DNA of 64,000 nucleotides from Clostridia bacterium. Its GTDB lineage: Bacteria; Bacillota; Clostridia; Christensenellales; Aristaeellaceae. A program made the position numbers and the translations under genes. How positions within the stretch are numbered: the first letter of the stretch is position 1; each line of letters begins with the position of its first letter. The stretch covers positions 42,120 to 106,119 of the forward strand of contig JAFUFB010000006.1 of the NCBI GenBank assembly GCA_017470145.1, in the 5' to 3' direction. Under the pieces are notes generated by a model. It made no database searches, had not been told where the DNA came from, and was given only the letters and a program-made list of their open reading frames with translations. Below are positions 25,555 through 35,045 of this stretch, piece by piece.

Positions 25555-26727
25555 ATGAAGCGCATTCTTTCTGTTTTGCTGACGCTGGCCCTGTGCTTGC
25601 TGTCCTTTCCATCCCTGGGGGAAGAAATCGTGATTCCTGAATTAGACATCGTCGCCAAAGAAATCCCGGACAACGAGGCCCTGGGCCTGATTCGGGACAT
25701 GAAGGCTGGCTGGAACCTGGGCAACACCTTCGATGCTTCCAACTGCACCTGGCTGCGGAATAAGATGGATTATGAATCCGCCTGGTGCGGCGTGAAGACC
25801 AGCCGGGAGCTGATCTCCGCCCTGAAGGCCGCCGGCTTCAACACCGTCCGCGTGCCCGTCAGCTGGCATAACCATCTGTCCCCAGACTGGACCATCGACG
25901 TCGACTGGCTGGACCGGGTTCACGAGGTGGTCTCCTGGGTCTATGAGGAAGGCATGTACGTCATCCTCAACATTCATCACGACGATGATCCTGCCTATTA
26001 TTATCCGGACAACGCGCATCTGGAGAATTCAGAGAAATATATCCAAACCATCTGGAGCCAGCTAGCCGCCCGCTTCGGGGATTTCGACCAACATCTGATC
26101 TTTGAATCCATCAATGAGCCCCGGCTCACCGGCACCTCCCATGAATGGTGGTGGGAAGCCTCCAGCCCGGAATGCCAGGAGGCCATGGCCTGCATCGTCC
26201 GGCTGAACCAGGTGTTCGTGGATACCGTTCGGGCCACCGGCGGAAACAACGCCAACCGCTATCTGATGGTTCCCGCCTACGACGCCAACCCGGATTACGC
26301 CTGCGCAGCGGCCTTTACCCTGCCGGAGGATTCAGCGGAGAACCGCATCATCGTCTCCGCCCACGCCTATTCCCCCTACGATTTCGCCCTGCAGCAGCCC
26401 GGCATCGACACCTTCTCCCTGGACAACAACAGCCAGAAGGCAGGAGTCTCCGGCTTCCTGCAGAATCTGTATCAGCGGTACGTCTCCCAGGGCGTCCCGG
26501 TGCTGATGGGTGAATTCGGCGCCATGGAAAAGAACGGCAACCTGCAGTCCCGGGTGGACTGGATCTCCTGGTACGTGGCCCAGGCCCGGGCCCGGGGCAT
26601 CACCTGCTGCTGGTGGGACAACAACCTCTTCGAAGGAAACGGCGAGCGCTTCGGGCTCTTCAACCGCGCCACCGCCGAATGCGTCAACCCCGAGCTGCTG
26701 ACCGCCTTCATGAGATACGCGGAATAA
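25555..26727 (+). CDS. Secreted GH5 endoglucanase (cellulase)
   Basis: Exported beta-glucanase of 390 residues. Signal peptide about residues 1-22. The GH5 barrel shows MKAGWNLGNTFDA, NTVRVPVSWHNH, ILNIHHDDD, acid/base E188 (FESINEPR) and nucleophile E320 (PVLMGEFGAM); WWDNNLF is also typical. No carbohydrate-binding module, dockerin or surface anchor is present, so it is secreted or held only by the signal segment. Probably acts on beta-1,4- or mixed-linkage glucans; the subfamily looks like GH5_4 but this is not proved. The only secreted glycosidase in the cluster. Ribosome site GCGGAGG. Confidence 0.92.
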   Translation: MKRILSVLLTLALCLLSFPSLGEEIVIPELDIVAKEIPDNEALGLIRDMKAGWNLGNTFDASNCTWLRNKMDYESAWCGVKTSRELISALKAAGFNTVRVPVSWHNHLSPDWTIDVDWLDRVHEVVSWVYEEGMYVILNIHHDDDPAYYYPDNAHLENSEKYIQTIWSQLAARFGDFDQHLIFESINEPRLTGTSHEWWWEASSPECQEAMACIVRLNQVFVDTVRATGGNNANRYLMVPAYDANPDYACAAAFTLPEDSAENRIIVSAHAYSPYDFALQQPGIDTFSLDNNSQKAGVSGFLQNLYQRYVSQGVPVLMGEFGAMEKNGNLQSRVDWISWYVAQARARGITCCWWDNNLFEGNGERFGLFNRATAECVNPELLTAFMRYAE

Positions 26728-26749
26728 TAAATGATCTATTTATCCTTAC

Positions 26750-26788
26750 AAATGGCCGGGAAAGCGAAAATCTTTCCCGGCCATTTTT
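26750..26788 (+). terminator. Terminator of the GH5 gene
   Basis: AATGGCCGGGAAAG ... CTTTCCCGGCCATT followed by TTTG; a 14-bp perfect stem. Confidence 0.9.
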
Positions 26789-26809
26789 GCATAAAAATAC
26801 GAAAAGGGC

Positions 26810-26838
26810 TTGTGCAATCTGGCAAATTGTGATAAAGT
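26810..26838 (+). promoter_or_regulatory. Possible promoter of the peptide ABC operon
   Basis: TTGTGC (26810-26815), 17-base spacer, TAAAGT (26833-26838), giving a leader of about 145 nt with a small TTCGGT/ACCGAA stem. Confidence 0.4.
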
Positions 26839-26989
26839 GGGAACTGGTTGAAACAAAAACGACAGGTTTTTTCGGAAAAGTACATAGCGAGGTGTTTCTT
26901 CGCGAGGAATGTTCTTTTTCGGTGAACCGAAATGGGGAACCAAGGCGCGGATGCGCCTGGAATATAATGAGGAAAGAGGTGCCTTTTCC

Positions 26990-28507
26990 ATGAAGAAACT
27001 GTTTGCTTTGGTGCTCGCTTTGGCGCTGGCCATCTCCCTGATGCCCACGGCCCTGGCGGAGGAGAATGTGCTGAAATACGGCGTGGACGCGGACGCGGCC
27101 GGTGGGTTTGATCCCCATACCATCTCCGCCGTGGCCTCCATGCGCATGATCGGCCAGATGTACAACACCCTGGTGGATGTAGATGAAGACCTGAACGTGA
27201 TTCCCGAGCTGGCCACCAGCTGGGAGCAGCCGGACGATGTGACCTACATTTTCCATCTGGCGGAGAATGTTACCTTCCACAGCGGCCGCGCCATGACCGC
27301 GGAGGACGTGAAATATTCCTTCGAGCGGATTCTGGATCCGGAAGTCGGCGCCCTGGGCAATTCCAGCAGCTATGCCGGTGATATCGACACGGTGGAAGTC
27401 GTGGATCCCTACACTGTGAAGATCACCCTGAAGAACATCAACGCTCCCTTCCTGGCCAACCTGTCCTCCTCCTATTGCTCCATCGTGGATAAGGACGTGG
27501 TGGAAGCCAACGACGGCAGCCTGCTGCTGGCGGATGGCGGCACGGGCCCCTACACCCTGGGCGAATGGGTGCCGGACAACAGCGTGACCGTCAAGGCCTT
27601 CGACAACTATTTTGACGAAGCTGGCAAGGCCACCTTCGACGCTATCGAGTTCTACGTCCTGACCGACGCTTCCGCCCGTCTGGCGGCCCTGCGGACCGGC
27701 GCGGTAGATCTGATCTCCGCCGACACCGCCATGCTGGACCTGGTGGAGAACGACGACAGCATCCAGACCGTTTCCTATCAGAGCCGGAACTACACGGGTC
27801 TGTTCCTGAACGTGAACCGGGCGCCCTTCGACAATCCCCTGGTGCGGCAGGCCATCAACCTGGCTCTGGATCGGGAAGAGATCATCGAGTTCGCATTCAA
27901 CGGCAAGGCCACCATCTCCGGCTTCGTGCCCGCCTCTCTGGGCCACTGGGCCGTGGACGTAACAGAGAATGAATATTACACCCAGAATATCGAGAAGGCC
28001 AAGAGCCTGCTAGCGGAAGCCGGATATCCCGATGGCTTCGAGACCAACATTATCGTGGGCCTGCTGGACAGCATCCGGGACACCGGCCTGGTGGTGGAGC
28101 AGCAGCTGGCTGAAATCGGCATCAAGGTAAACGTGCAGGATGTGGAACGGGGCCAGTATCTGGACGCCTGGAATGGTCACGATTTCGATATCATGGTTTG
28201 CCAGAACGGCGCGGGCAGCGATCCCAGCCGGGCAGTAGCCTTCTTCTTCAAGACCGGTTCCTCCGCCAACATCCAGGATTATTCCAATGCTCGGGTGGAT
28301 GAGCTGTGCGAGCTGGCCGTCGCCACGACGGACACCGCCAAGCGCGAAGAGTATTACAAGGAAGCCACCAACATCATCCTGGACGACTGCATCGTGGCCA
28401 TCGTGGCCAGTCCCCAGGAATACTTCCTGGCCTCCACCGCGCTGCAGGGCTTCGCGCCCAACGCCTCCAACGCGAATAACTTCGCGGGCGTAACCTTGGC
28501 GAAATAA
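26990..28507 (+). CDS. ABC transporter substrate-binding protein, family 5 (peptide/nickel)
   Basis: Extracytoplasmic binding protein of 505 residues for the operon downstream. Signal peptide about 1-23 ending ALAEE, without a lipobox Cys. SBP_bac_5 features: GFDPHTIS, LAENVTFHSGRAMTAEDVKYS, GTGPYTLGEW, NPLVRQAINLALDREEI. The last resembles DppA/OppA proteins. The start follows AAGAGGTG. A stem-loop separates it from the permeases, so it should be made in excess. Ligand is probably a peptide; the anmK gene in the operon raises the possibility of cell-wall peptides. Confidence 0.93.
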   Translation: MKKLFALVLALALAISLMPTALAEENVLKYGVDADAAGGFDPHTISAVASMRMIGQMYNTLVDVDEDLNVIPELATSWEQPDDVTYIFHLAENVTFHSGRAMTAEDVKYSFERILDPEVGALGNSSSYAGDIDTVEVVDPYTVKITLKNINAPFLANLSSSYCSIVDKDVVEANDGSLLLADGGTGPYTLGEWVPDNSVTVKAFDNYFDEAGKATFDAIEFYVLTDASARLAALRTGAVDLISADTAMLDLVENDDSIQTVSYQSRNYTGLFLNVNRAPFDNPLVRQAINLALDREEIIEFAFNGKATISGFVPASLGHWAVDVTENEYYTQNIEKAKSLLAEAGYPDGFETNIIVGLLDSIRDTGLVVEQQLAEIGIKVNVQDVERGQYLDAWNGHDFDIMVCQNGAGSDPSRAVAFFFKTGSSANIQDYSNARVDELCELAVATTDTAKREEYYKEATNIILDDCIVAIVASPQEYFLASTALQGFAPNASNANNFAGVTLAK

Positions 28508-28573
28508 TTGATTTTCGTAAAACTGAGTTTGGGGCTCTGAGAACGTGTAAGTGAGACGGGGCCTGATGGATCG

Positions 28574-28595
28574 GGGTGCGGGTTGTCCCGCACCC
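28574..28595 (+). terminator. Stem-loop between peptide-binding protein and permease
   Basis: GGGTGCGGG-TTGT-CCCGCACCC, no clear T-run; likely a partial terminator or stabiliser as in the other ABC operons here. Confidence 0.7.
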
Positions 28596-28632
28596 TGGTC
28601 TGATATTTCCGGAAAATGAAGAGGGGACGATC

Positions 28633-29577
28633 ATGCGGGATTATATCATTCGAAGGCTGTTGATGCTGATTCCGATTCTCATTGGCGTCAGCATTGCCAT
28701 CTTCGTCATCATGCAGCTGATTCCCGGGGATGTGGTGTCCGGCATCCTGGGCATTGAGGAAACGCCGGAGCTGCGAGCCATGTGGGAAGCGAAGCTGGGG
28801 CTGGACAAGCCCCTGGTGGAGCAATATTTCTCCTGGATCGGCAAGGCGGTGACCGGAGATTTTGGAGAATCCTTCCGAACAGGGGAAGCAGTTTTTCCGG
28901 AGATCATGAAGCGATTCAAAATTTCGGCGGAGCTGGCGCTGCTGGCCTGCGTCATCGCTTGGATCATCGCCCTGCCCCTGGGGATCCTGTCCTCCCTGAA
29001 GCGAAACAGCGTCATCGACCGCATTGTGCGGGTGGTGGCGCTGCTGGGGGTCTCCGTGCCTAATTTCGCCTCGGCCACGCTGCTGATCCTCTTCTTCTCC
29101 AAGGCCTTCAATTATTATTCCCCGGTCAAATACGTGGGCTTGTTTGAGAACTTTGGCACAAATATGGAGATCATGATCCTGCCGGCCTTTATCCTGGGCT
29201 CCATCATGGCGGGCTCCGTCATGCGGATGACCCGTTCCTCCATGCTGGAGGTGCTGCGACAAGATTACATCAAGGCCGTCCGGGCCAAGGGCGCGCCGGA
29301 GCGGGTAACCATTTTCCGCCATGCCTTTAAGAATAGCTCCATCCCCATTGTGACCCTCATCGGCATGCAAATCGGCGGGCTCATGGGCGGCACGGTGGTC
29401 ATCGAGCAGATCTTTTCCATCCCCGGCCTGGGGCAATATACCCTGACGGGGATTTCCCAGCGGGATTTCCCGGTGGTGCAGGGTTGCGTGCTGTTCATCG
29501 CCTTTGTGTATGTCATTGTGAACCTGTTGGTGGATATTCTGTATACCTACATCGATCCCCGGATCAGCTACAGCTAA
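28633..29577 (+). CDS. dppB: Peptide ABC transporter permease (DppB/OppB type)
   Basis: Permease of 314 residues with six hydrophobic segments. N-terminal YIIRRLLMLIPILIGVS and IPGD are diagnostic for DppB/OppB; the EAA loop is YIKAVRAKGAPERVTIFRHA, and the end YTYIDPRISY is standard. Start after GAAGAGGGG. First permease of the importer. Confidence 0.93.
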   Translation: MRDYIIRRLLMLIPILIGVSIAIFVIMQLIPGDVVSGILGIEETPELRAMWEAKLGLDKPLVEQYFSWIGKAVTGDFGESFRTGEAVFPEIMKRFKISAELALLACVIAWIIALPLGILSSLKRNSVIDRIVRVVALLGVSVPNFASATLLILFFSKAFNYYSPVKYVGLFENFGTNMEIMILPAFILGSIMAGSVMRMTRSSMLEVLRQDYIKAVRAKGAPERVTIFRHAFKNSSIPIVTLIGMQIGGLMGGTVVIEQIFSIPGLGQYTLTGISQRDFPVVQGCVLFIAFVYVIVNLLVDILYTYIDPRISYS

Positions 29578-29595
29578 GAGAGGAGGCGCGAAATC

Positions 29596-30471
29596 ATGTT
29601 CAAAAAAGGGAAATCCACAAAGAATCGCGCGCTCCCCGGCAACGAGAGCCTCCTGCGTCAGCTGTGGAACGACCCCATGGGCCGGGCGGGGATGATCGGC
29701 GTGGGCATCGTCATTCTGCTGGCGGTGTTCGCTCCCTGGATCGCCCAGTACGACGTGGCCAAGATGCACGCCAAGGATAAGCTCACTGGACCCAGCGCCG
29801 CCTATTGGTTTGGCACGGACAATTTTGGCCGGGATGTGTTCAGCCGCATTGTGTACGGCGCCCGGGTCTCCCTGGTGGTAGGCATCGTGGCGGTGGGCAT
29901 CGCCGCAGGCTTCGGTTATCTCTTCGGCATGATTGCCGGCTTCTTTGAGGGCAAGGTGGAATCCATCATCATGATGGTCATGGACGTCATCTTCGCCTTC
30001 CCCTCCATCCTGCTAGCCCTGTTCATCGTTTCCGCCCTGGGGCCCAGCATCGTCAATACCATGATCGCCATCGGCATCGTGAATATTCCCGTCTTCTGCC
30101 GGACGGTGCGGGCTTCGGTGAAGACCGTGAAATCCACGGACTATATCGCCAATGCCCGCAGCATCGGGCTGAAGAAAATGACCATCCTCTTTAAGCACGT
30201 GACCCCGAACGTCATGGCCCCCTTCACCGTCCAGGCCACCCTGGCCCTGTCCGGCGCCATCCTGACGGAGGCTTCTATGAGTTTCCTGGGCCTGGGCATT
30301 CAGCCCCCGAACCCCTCCTGGGGCAGCATGCTTTCCGACGCCCGGAAATACATGGAGCGGGCCCCCTGGCTGGTGATTTTTCCCGCCCTGTTCATCATTA
30401 TGACCATTCTGTCCTTCAACATCCTGGGGGATGCCCTGCGGGATGTGCTGGATCCGAAGCTGAAGCTGTAA
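29596..30471 (+). CDS. dppC: Peptide ABC transporter permease (DppC/OppC type)
   Basis: Second permease, 291 residues. DppC features: LWNDPMGRAGMIGV, the FGTDNFGRDVFSRIVYGAR signature, EAA loop YIANARSIGLKKMTILFKHV and ending LGDALRDVLDPKLKL. Preceded by GAGAGGAGG. Forms the channel with the first permease. Confidence 0.93.
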   Translation: MFKKGKSTKNRALPGNESLLRQLWNDPMGRAGMIGVGIVILLAVFAPWIAQYDVAKMHAKDKLTGPSAAYWFGTDNFGRDVFSRIVYGARVSLVVGIVAVGIAAGFGYLFGMIAGFFEGKVESIIMMVMDVIFAFPSILLALFIVSALGPSIVNTMIAIGIVNIPVFCRTVRASVKTVKSTDYIANARSIGLKKMTILFKHVTPNVMAPFTVQATLALSGAILTEASMSFLGLGIQPPNPSWGSMLSDARKYMERAPWLVIFPALFIIMTILSFNILGDALRDVLDPKLKL

Positions 30472-30489
30472 GCGGGAGGGGGCAAACAG

Positions 30490-31482
30490 ATGGAAAACCT
30501 GTTGGAAATCCGTAATCTGAAAATTACCACCCTCCGGGGCAAACAGAGCGTCCGCCTGCTGGACAAGGTGGATCTGAACATCGCCAAGAAGCGCTCCTTC
30601 GGCATTGTGGGGGAATCCGGCTGCGGCAAATCCATTACCGCCAACGCCATCTTGGGCCTGCTGCCCTATCCCCTGCGGGTGGCGGAGGGCAGCATTCGAT
30701 ATGACAGCAAGGCGGGGGAGCGGGAGCTGCTGCAGCTAAGCAAAAAGGAGCTGCGGGAGGTACGGGGGCAGGAGATCTCCATGATCTTCCAGGAGCCCAT
30801 GACCTCTCTGGACCCTATCTTTACCGTGGAGATGCAGATGTACGAGGCCCTGTCCTTCCATCACCCGGGCTTGGCTCGGGGGGAGATGCGGGATCGGGCC
30901 CTGGAGATGCTGCGCCGGGTGAATATTCCCCGGCCGGAGCAAACCCTGACCTCCTATCCCCATCAGCTGTCCGGTGGCCAATTACAGCGCATCATGATCG
31001 CCATCGCCCTGATTAACGATCCCCGGCTGCTGCTGGCGGATGAGCCCACCACCGCCCTGGACGTGACCATCCAGGCCCAGATTCTCCGGCTGATGAACGA
31101 CCTGAAGGAGCAGAATGATACCTCCATCATCATGATCACCCACGATCTGGGGGTCATCGCCGAAACCTGCGAGGAGGTGGCGGTGTTCTATGCGGGCCAG
31201 GTGGTGGAGCAGGCCAATGTAGTGGAGCTCTTCGGCCAGACAGCCCACCCCTATACCCTGGGGCTGCTGCGGGCGGTCACCTCCCTGGGCGGGGAAAGCC
31301 GAAAGCTGTATACCATTCCCGGCATCGTGCCCCCCGGCGGGCAATGGGCCCAGGGGTGCCGATTCGCGGATCGATGCGAGAAATGTATGGAGAAATGCCG
31401 CCAGGCCATGCCAGCACTGACGGAGGTGGTCCCTGGCCATCTGTGCCGCTGCTTCCTGCACAGCGAGGAGGTGGAACAATGA
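30490..31482 (+). CDS. dppD: Peptide ABC transporter ATP-binding protein (DppD/OppD type)
   Basis: ATPase of 330 residues. Walker A GESGCGKS at about 45-52, signature LSGGQLQR, Walker [13 protein letters not shown], and the C-terminal OppD_C region with Cys residues ([16 protein letters not shown]) that bind an iron-sulfur cluster in characterised OppD/DppD proteins. Stop overlaps the next ATG (ATGA). Confidence 0.93.
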   Translation: MENLLEIRNLKITTLRGKQSVRLLDKVDLNIAKKRSFGIVGESGCGKSITANAILGLLPYPLRVAEGSIRYDSKAGERELLQLSKKELREVRGQEISMIFQEPMTSLDPIFTVEMQMYEALSFHHPGLARGEMRDRALEMLRRVNIPRPEQTLTSYPHQLSGGQLQRIMIAIALINDPRLLLADEPTTALDVTIQAQILRLMNDLKEQNDTSIIMITHDLGVIAETCEEVAVFYAGQVVEQANVVELFGQTAHPYTLGLLRAVTSLGGESRKLYTIPGIVPPGGQWAQGCRFADRCEKCMEKCRQAMPALTEVVPGHLCRCFLHSEEVEQ

Positions 31483-32462
31483 GTATAATCAACCCAAAGG
31501 ACGCGCTGCTGGACGTGCGCCATCTGCAGGTCTATTTTCCCATCAAACGGGGCCTCATGAAGCGAGTGGTGGGCCATGTGCACGCGGTGGAGGACGTCAG
31601 CTTTACGGTCCGTCCCCGGGAGGTCTTTGCCCTGGTGGGCGAATCCGGCTGCGGCAAGAGCACCACTGGCTCCGCCGTGCTGCGGCTCATTGAGCCCACC
31701 GGAGGCGAGGTGTATTTCGGCGGGGAGAACCTCAGCGCCCTGACAGAGGAACAGGTCCGCCTGAAGCGGCGGGATATGCAGTTCATCTTCCAGAACCCCT
31801 ATGCCTCCCTGAACCCCCGCATGAATGTATGGAAGCTGCTGAGCGAGCCCTTGAAGGTGCATTTCGACCTTTCCGCCGGGGAGCTGCGGGAGCGGGTGGA
31901 GGAGATGCTCTCCCGCATCGGCATGACCCCGGACCAGCTGGAGCGCTATCCCCATCAATTCTCCGGCGGCCAGAAGCAGCGGATTTCCATCGCCCGGGCC
32001 CTGATTACCCATCCCAGCTTCGTAGTGGCGGATGAGCCGGTTTCCGCCCTGGATGTATCCATTCAGGCCCAGATTCTGAATCTGATGATGGAGCTGCAGC
32101 AGGAGATGGAGCTTTCCCTGGTGTTCATCTCCCATGACCTGAACGTGGTTCGGCATATCAGCAACCGGGTGGGGGTCATGTACCTGGGTTCCCTGATGGA
32201 AACCGGGGACACGGAGGAGCTCTATCGCCATCCCGCCCATCCCTATACCCAGGCTCTGCTTTCCGCGGTGCCTTCCCATGATCCCCTGCATAAATCCCAG
32301 CACATCATGCTGGAGGGGGATGTGCCCAATCCTGCCAATCCCCCCTCCGGCTGCCCCTTCCATACCCGGTGCGGCCGCTGCACGGAGGAATGCAGGAAGC
32401 ATAAGCCCGCCCTGCGGGAGATCGCGCCGGATCATCTGGTGGCCTGCCACCATGTGGAGTGA
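31479..32462 (+). CDS. dppF: Peptide ABC transporter ATP-binding protein (DppF/OppF type)
   Basis: Second ATPase, 327 residues. Walker [10 protein letters not shown], the FQNPYASLNPRM motif typical of DppF/OppF, signature FSGGQKQRISIARAL, Walker B VVADEPVSALD and the Cys-rich tail GCPFHTRCGRCTEEC. Completes a five-gene peptide importer; anmK follows after 17 bases. Confidence 0.93.
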   Translation: MSIINPKDALLDVRHLQVYFPIKRGLMKRVVGHVHAVEDVSFTVRPREVFALVGESGCGKSTTGSAVLRLIEPTGGEVYFGGENLSALTEEQVRLKRRDMQFIFQNPYASLNPRMNVWKLLSEPLKVHFDLSAGELRERVEEMLSRIGMTPDQLERYPHQFSGGQKQRISIARALITHPSFVVADEPVSALDVSIQAQILNLMMELQQEMELSLVFISHDLNVVRHISNRVGVMYLGSLMETGDTEELYRHPAHPYTQALLSAVPSHDPLHKSQHIMLEGDVPNPANPPSGCPFHTRCGRCTEECRKHKPALREIAPDHLVACHHVE

Positions 32463-32479
32463 ATGGAGGAAAAGAATCC

Positions 32480-33652
32480 ATGCTTGATTTGCTTTCCAAG
32501 GAAACCCTGCGGGTCATTGGCCTCATGAGCGGCACCTCCGCCGACGGCCTGGACGCGGCCCTGGTGGAGATCACCGGCCATGGCTGGGAAACCCGGGTCA
32601 AGCCCCTGGGCTTTGTCTCCCTGCCCTATTCGGAAGCGGTACGGGGGGAGATCCTGCGCCTGGCGGGGGGCGAGGCCGGCGGCAGCCGGGATCTGACCCT
32701 CTTTTCCTTCCTGCTGGGGCAGCTGTCCCTGGAGGCCTGCCTGGCCGTGTGCGAAAAGGCGGGCGTCTCCCCCCAGGAGGTGGATCTGGTGGGCAGCCAC
32801 GGCCAGACCCTGTATCATCAGCCCACCGCGGTTGACTATCTGGGGTATCCGGTTCGGGGCACCCTGCAGCTGGGAGAACCCTCCCTGATTTGCGAAGGGC
32901 TGGGCTGCCCGGTGGTCAGCGATTTCCGGGGGCGGGACCTGGCCGCCGGCGGCCAGGGAGCCCCCCTGGTGCCCTACGCGGAATATTTGCTGTATCGCCA
33001 GGAGGATCTGAACGTGGCCCTGCAGAACATCGGGGGCATTGGCAACCTGACCTTGCTGCCGGCCCACGGCACGCCGGAAGATACCCTGGCCTTCGATACC
33101 GGCCCCGGCAATATGGTGATGGATCAATTGATGGAGCTGTTTACGGGAGGTGGGGCCCGGTTTGATCAGGACGGCGCCTTTGCCGCCCGGGGCCAGGCCC
33201 ATCCAGAGGTTCTCTCTTGGCTGCTGTCCGATCCTTATCTGGCCCAGCGCCCTCCCAAGACCACGGGCCGGGAGGTGTATGGCGCCGCCTTTGTGGAGGC
33301 CCTGATCCGGAAGGGGAAGGAGTATGACCTCTCCCCGGAGGACCTGGTGGCCACGGCCACCCGCTTCACGGCAGAATGTATTGCCCTGGCGGTACGGGAA
33401 TTCCTGCCCGCTCAGCCGGACTATCTGGTGGTGGGAGGCGGCGGCAGCCGAAATCCCACCCTGTTGCGGGATCTGCGGAGCCTGTTGCCCATGCCGGTGA
33501 AGATCAACGAGGATCTGGGCTACGATGGGGACGCCAAGGAAGCGGTGGCCTTCGCGGTGCTGGCCAATGAGTGCGTCCATGGTATCTGCAATAACGTCCC
33601 CTCTGTCACCGGGGCCGCACACCCCGTAGTGATGGGGAAGATCAGCATATAA
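32480..33652 (+). CDS. anmK: 1,6-anhydro-N-acetylmuramic acid kinase
   Basis: Phosphorylates and opens anhydro-MurNAc during cell-wall recycling, giving MurNAc-6-phosphate. 390 residues. Motifs: GLMSGTSADGLDAALV at the phosphate-binding start, GSHGQTLYHQP, GGQGAPLVPYAEYLL, FDTGPGNMVMD with the catalytic Asp region, and VVGGGGSRNPTLL. ATG after ATGGAGGA. Directly follows the peptide importer and faces nagZ across a shared terminator, linking both to murein turnover. Confidence 0.95.
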   Translation: MLDLLSKETLRVIGLMSGTSADGLDAALVEITGHGWETRVKPLGFVSLPYSEAVRGEILRLAGGEAGGSRDLTLFSFLLGQLSLEACLAVCEKAGVSPQEVDLVGSHGQTLYHQPTAVDYLGYPVRGTLQLGEPSLICEGLGCPVVSDFRGRDLAAGGQGAPLVPYAEYLLYRQEDLNVALQNIGGIGNLTLLPAHGTPEDTLAFDTGPGNMVMDQLMELFTGGGARFDQDGAFAARGQAHPEVLSWLLSDPYLAQRPPKTTGREVYGAAFVEALIRKGKEYDLSPEDLVATATRFTAECIALAVREFLPAQPDYLVVGGGGSRNPTLLRDLRSLLPMPVKINEDLGYDGDAKEAVAFAVLANECVHGICNNVPSVTGAAHPVVMGKISI

Positions 33653-33655
33653 GCA

Positions 33656-33694
33656 AAACCCGCCGGGAAAGATTTTCGCTTTCCCGGCGGGTTT
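33656..33694. terminator. Bidirectional terminator between anmK and nagZ
   Basis: AAACCCGCCGGGAAAG ... CTTTCCCGGCGGGTTT, a 16-bp perfect stem with A-run before and T-rich sequence after, so it can work both ways. Confidence 0.9.
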
Positions 33695-33708
33695 GTATTT
33701 TCTTCTCT

Positions 33709-34851
33709 TTATTCCCTGAATCTGCCTTCCTTCAGCTTCAGCACACGATAGACGCTCTCGTCGATCCTTTCTTCCGAAAGCGTCCCCTCCGCCACGGCCT
33801 GCAGCACACCATCGAAGGCTTCATAGTAATTGTAGGGCATCAGTAGAATATCCGCCCCCGCCTGCAGCGCGGCCACACTGGCCTCGGCGGAGGAATAATG
33901 CTCATGAATGGCGCCCATGGCCAGGGCGTCGGTGATAATCACGCCCTGGAACCCCAGCTCCTGCCGCAGCTTTTCCGTCAACAACAGCGAAGAAACAGAC
34001 GCAGGCTCCTTGCTGCCCGTCACATTGGGGGCGGCGATATGAGCTGTCATAATCAGCTCCGTTCCGGCGGCAATGCCCGCCCGGAAGGGGATCATCTCGC
34101 AGGCGGCGATTTCTTCCCAGGTTTTCAGCGTCTCCGCGTACCCCGTATGGGTATCCGCCGCCGTATCCCCATGGCCGGGGAAATGCTTCACGCAAGAGAG
34201 GACGCCCCCATCATGGAGCCCGGCCACCACCTGGGCCACCATCTCCGCCGCCTTTTCCGGATCACTTCCGAAGGCCCGATCTCCGATGACCACGTTCTGG
34301 GGATTGGTGTTCACATCCGCCACCGGAGCAAAGTCGATATCCAGGCCAAAGGCCGTCAGATAATCCCCGATGGTCTTCCCCAGGGTATAGGCCTGGGCCG
34401 GATCCCCCGCCGCGCCGATTTCCGCCATGGAGGGGAACTTCTTCACCCCGAAGGAGGTGGGATGGTTCGCGATGCGGGCGATGCGCCCCCCCTCCTCGTC
34501 GATGGCCAGCAGGGGTGGAATTTCACCCAGGCCATGCAGCTTCTGAGCGAAGCTCCGCAGCTGGCTGGGGGACAGGATATTCTTGCGGAAAAGGGCAAAG
34601 CCCCCGCAGGGGTATTCCGCGTACCGCTCCCGCATCTCGTCCGTCACCCGGGTGGTCCCCGTCCGGTTGTTATCCTCCAATTCCGCCGGACCGAACCGCT
34701 CCTCCAGGGCGTCCGGCCGAACCATAAACAGCTGTCCCACCTTGTCCCGCAGGGCCATTTTTTCCATCTTCGCCATGATTCCATCCTCCTCCGCCGCAGC
34801 GCCGGAGATCATGAGCCCCAGGGCGCTGAGCAACGCTAATGTTCTTTTCAT
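33709..34851 (-). CDS. nagZ: Beta-N-acetylhexosaminidase, GH3 (NagZ-like), exported
   Basis: Removes GlcNAc from muropeptides or similar N-acetylglucosaminides. 380 residues from the chosen ATG. A signal peptide covers about 1-20 (ISGAAAEEDG), so unlike E. coli NagZ it is exported, as in Bacillus. GH3 motifs: LLAIDEEGGRIARI, the NagZ signature KHFPGHGDTAADTHTG with the catalytic His, and nucleophile Asp in VIITDALAMGA. The Bacillus-type second domain is absent. AGAAGGA precedes the start; a TTG three codons earlier is possible. Converges on anmK, so extracellular hydrolysis, peptide/sugar uptake and kinase make one recycling route. Confidence 0.92.
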   Translation of the reverse strand: MKRTLALLSALGLMISGAAAEEDGIMAKMEKMALRDKVGQLFMVRPDALEERFGPAELEDNNRTGTTRVTDEMRERYAEYPCGGFALFRKNILSPSQLRSFAQKLHGLGEIPPLLAIDEEGGRIARIANHPTSFGVKKFPSMAEIGAAGDPAQAYTLGKTIGDYLTAFGLDIDFAPVADVNTNPQNVVIGDRAFGSDPEKAAEMVAQVVAGLHDGGVLSCVKHFPGHGDTAADTHTGYAETLKTWEEIAACEMIPFRAGIAAGTELIMTAHIAAPNVTGSKEPASVSSLLLTEKLRQELGFQGVIITDALAMGAIHEHYSSAEASVAALQAGADILLMPYNYYEAFDGVLQAVAEGTLSEERIDESVYRVLKLKEGRFRE

Positions 34852-34908
34852 GTTTTCCAATCCTTCTCTCCCGGCCGAAAACCCCGGTCAGGCCTTCCCT
34901 GCCCGCTT

Positions 34909-34937
34909 ATTTTACCCCAGGCCGGGCGGAAAGTAAA
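34909..34937 (-). promoter_or_regulatory. Promoter of nagZ
   Basis: TTTACT (34932-34937), 17-base spacer, TAAAAT (34909-34914) on the minus strand. Confidence 0.5.
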
Positions 34938-35045
34938 GGCTTGCGCAGGCCGCCGGGTTATGATAATCTGCTATGCGGCTGCCCCCCCGGCAGCCGTCAT
35001 CGAACGCAACACCACACATTTATCTATCAATGGGGAATCAGGTTT

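Noticed and set aside
26963-26968. TATAAT just before the peptide-binding protein gene
   Set aside because: No -35 at a proper distance, and transcription would begin at the ribosome site.
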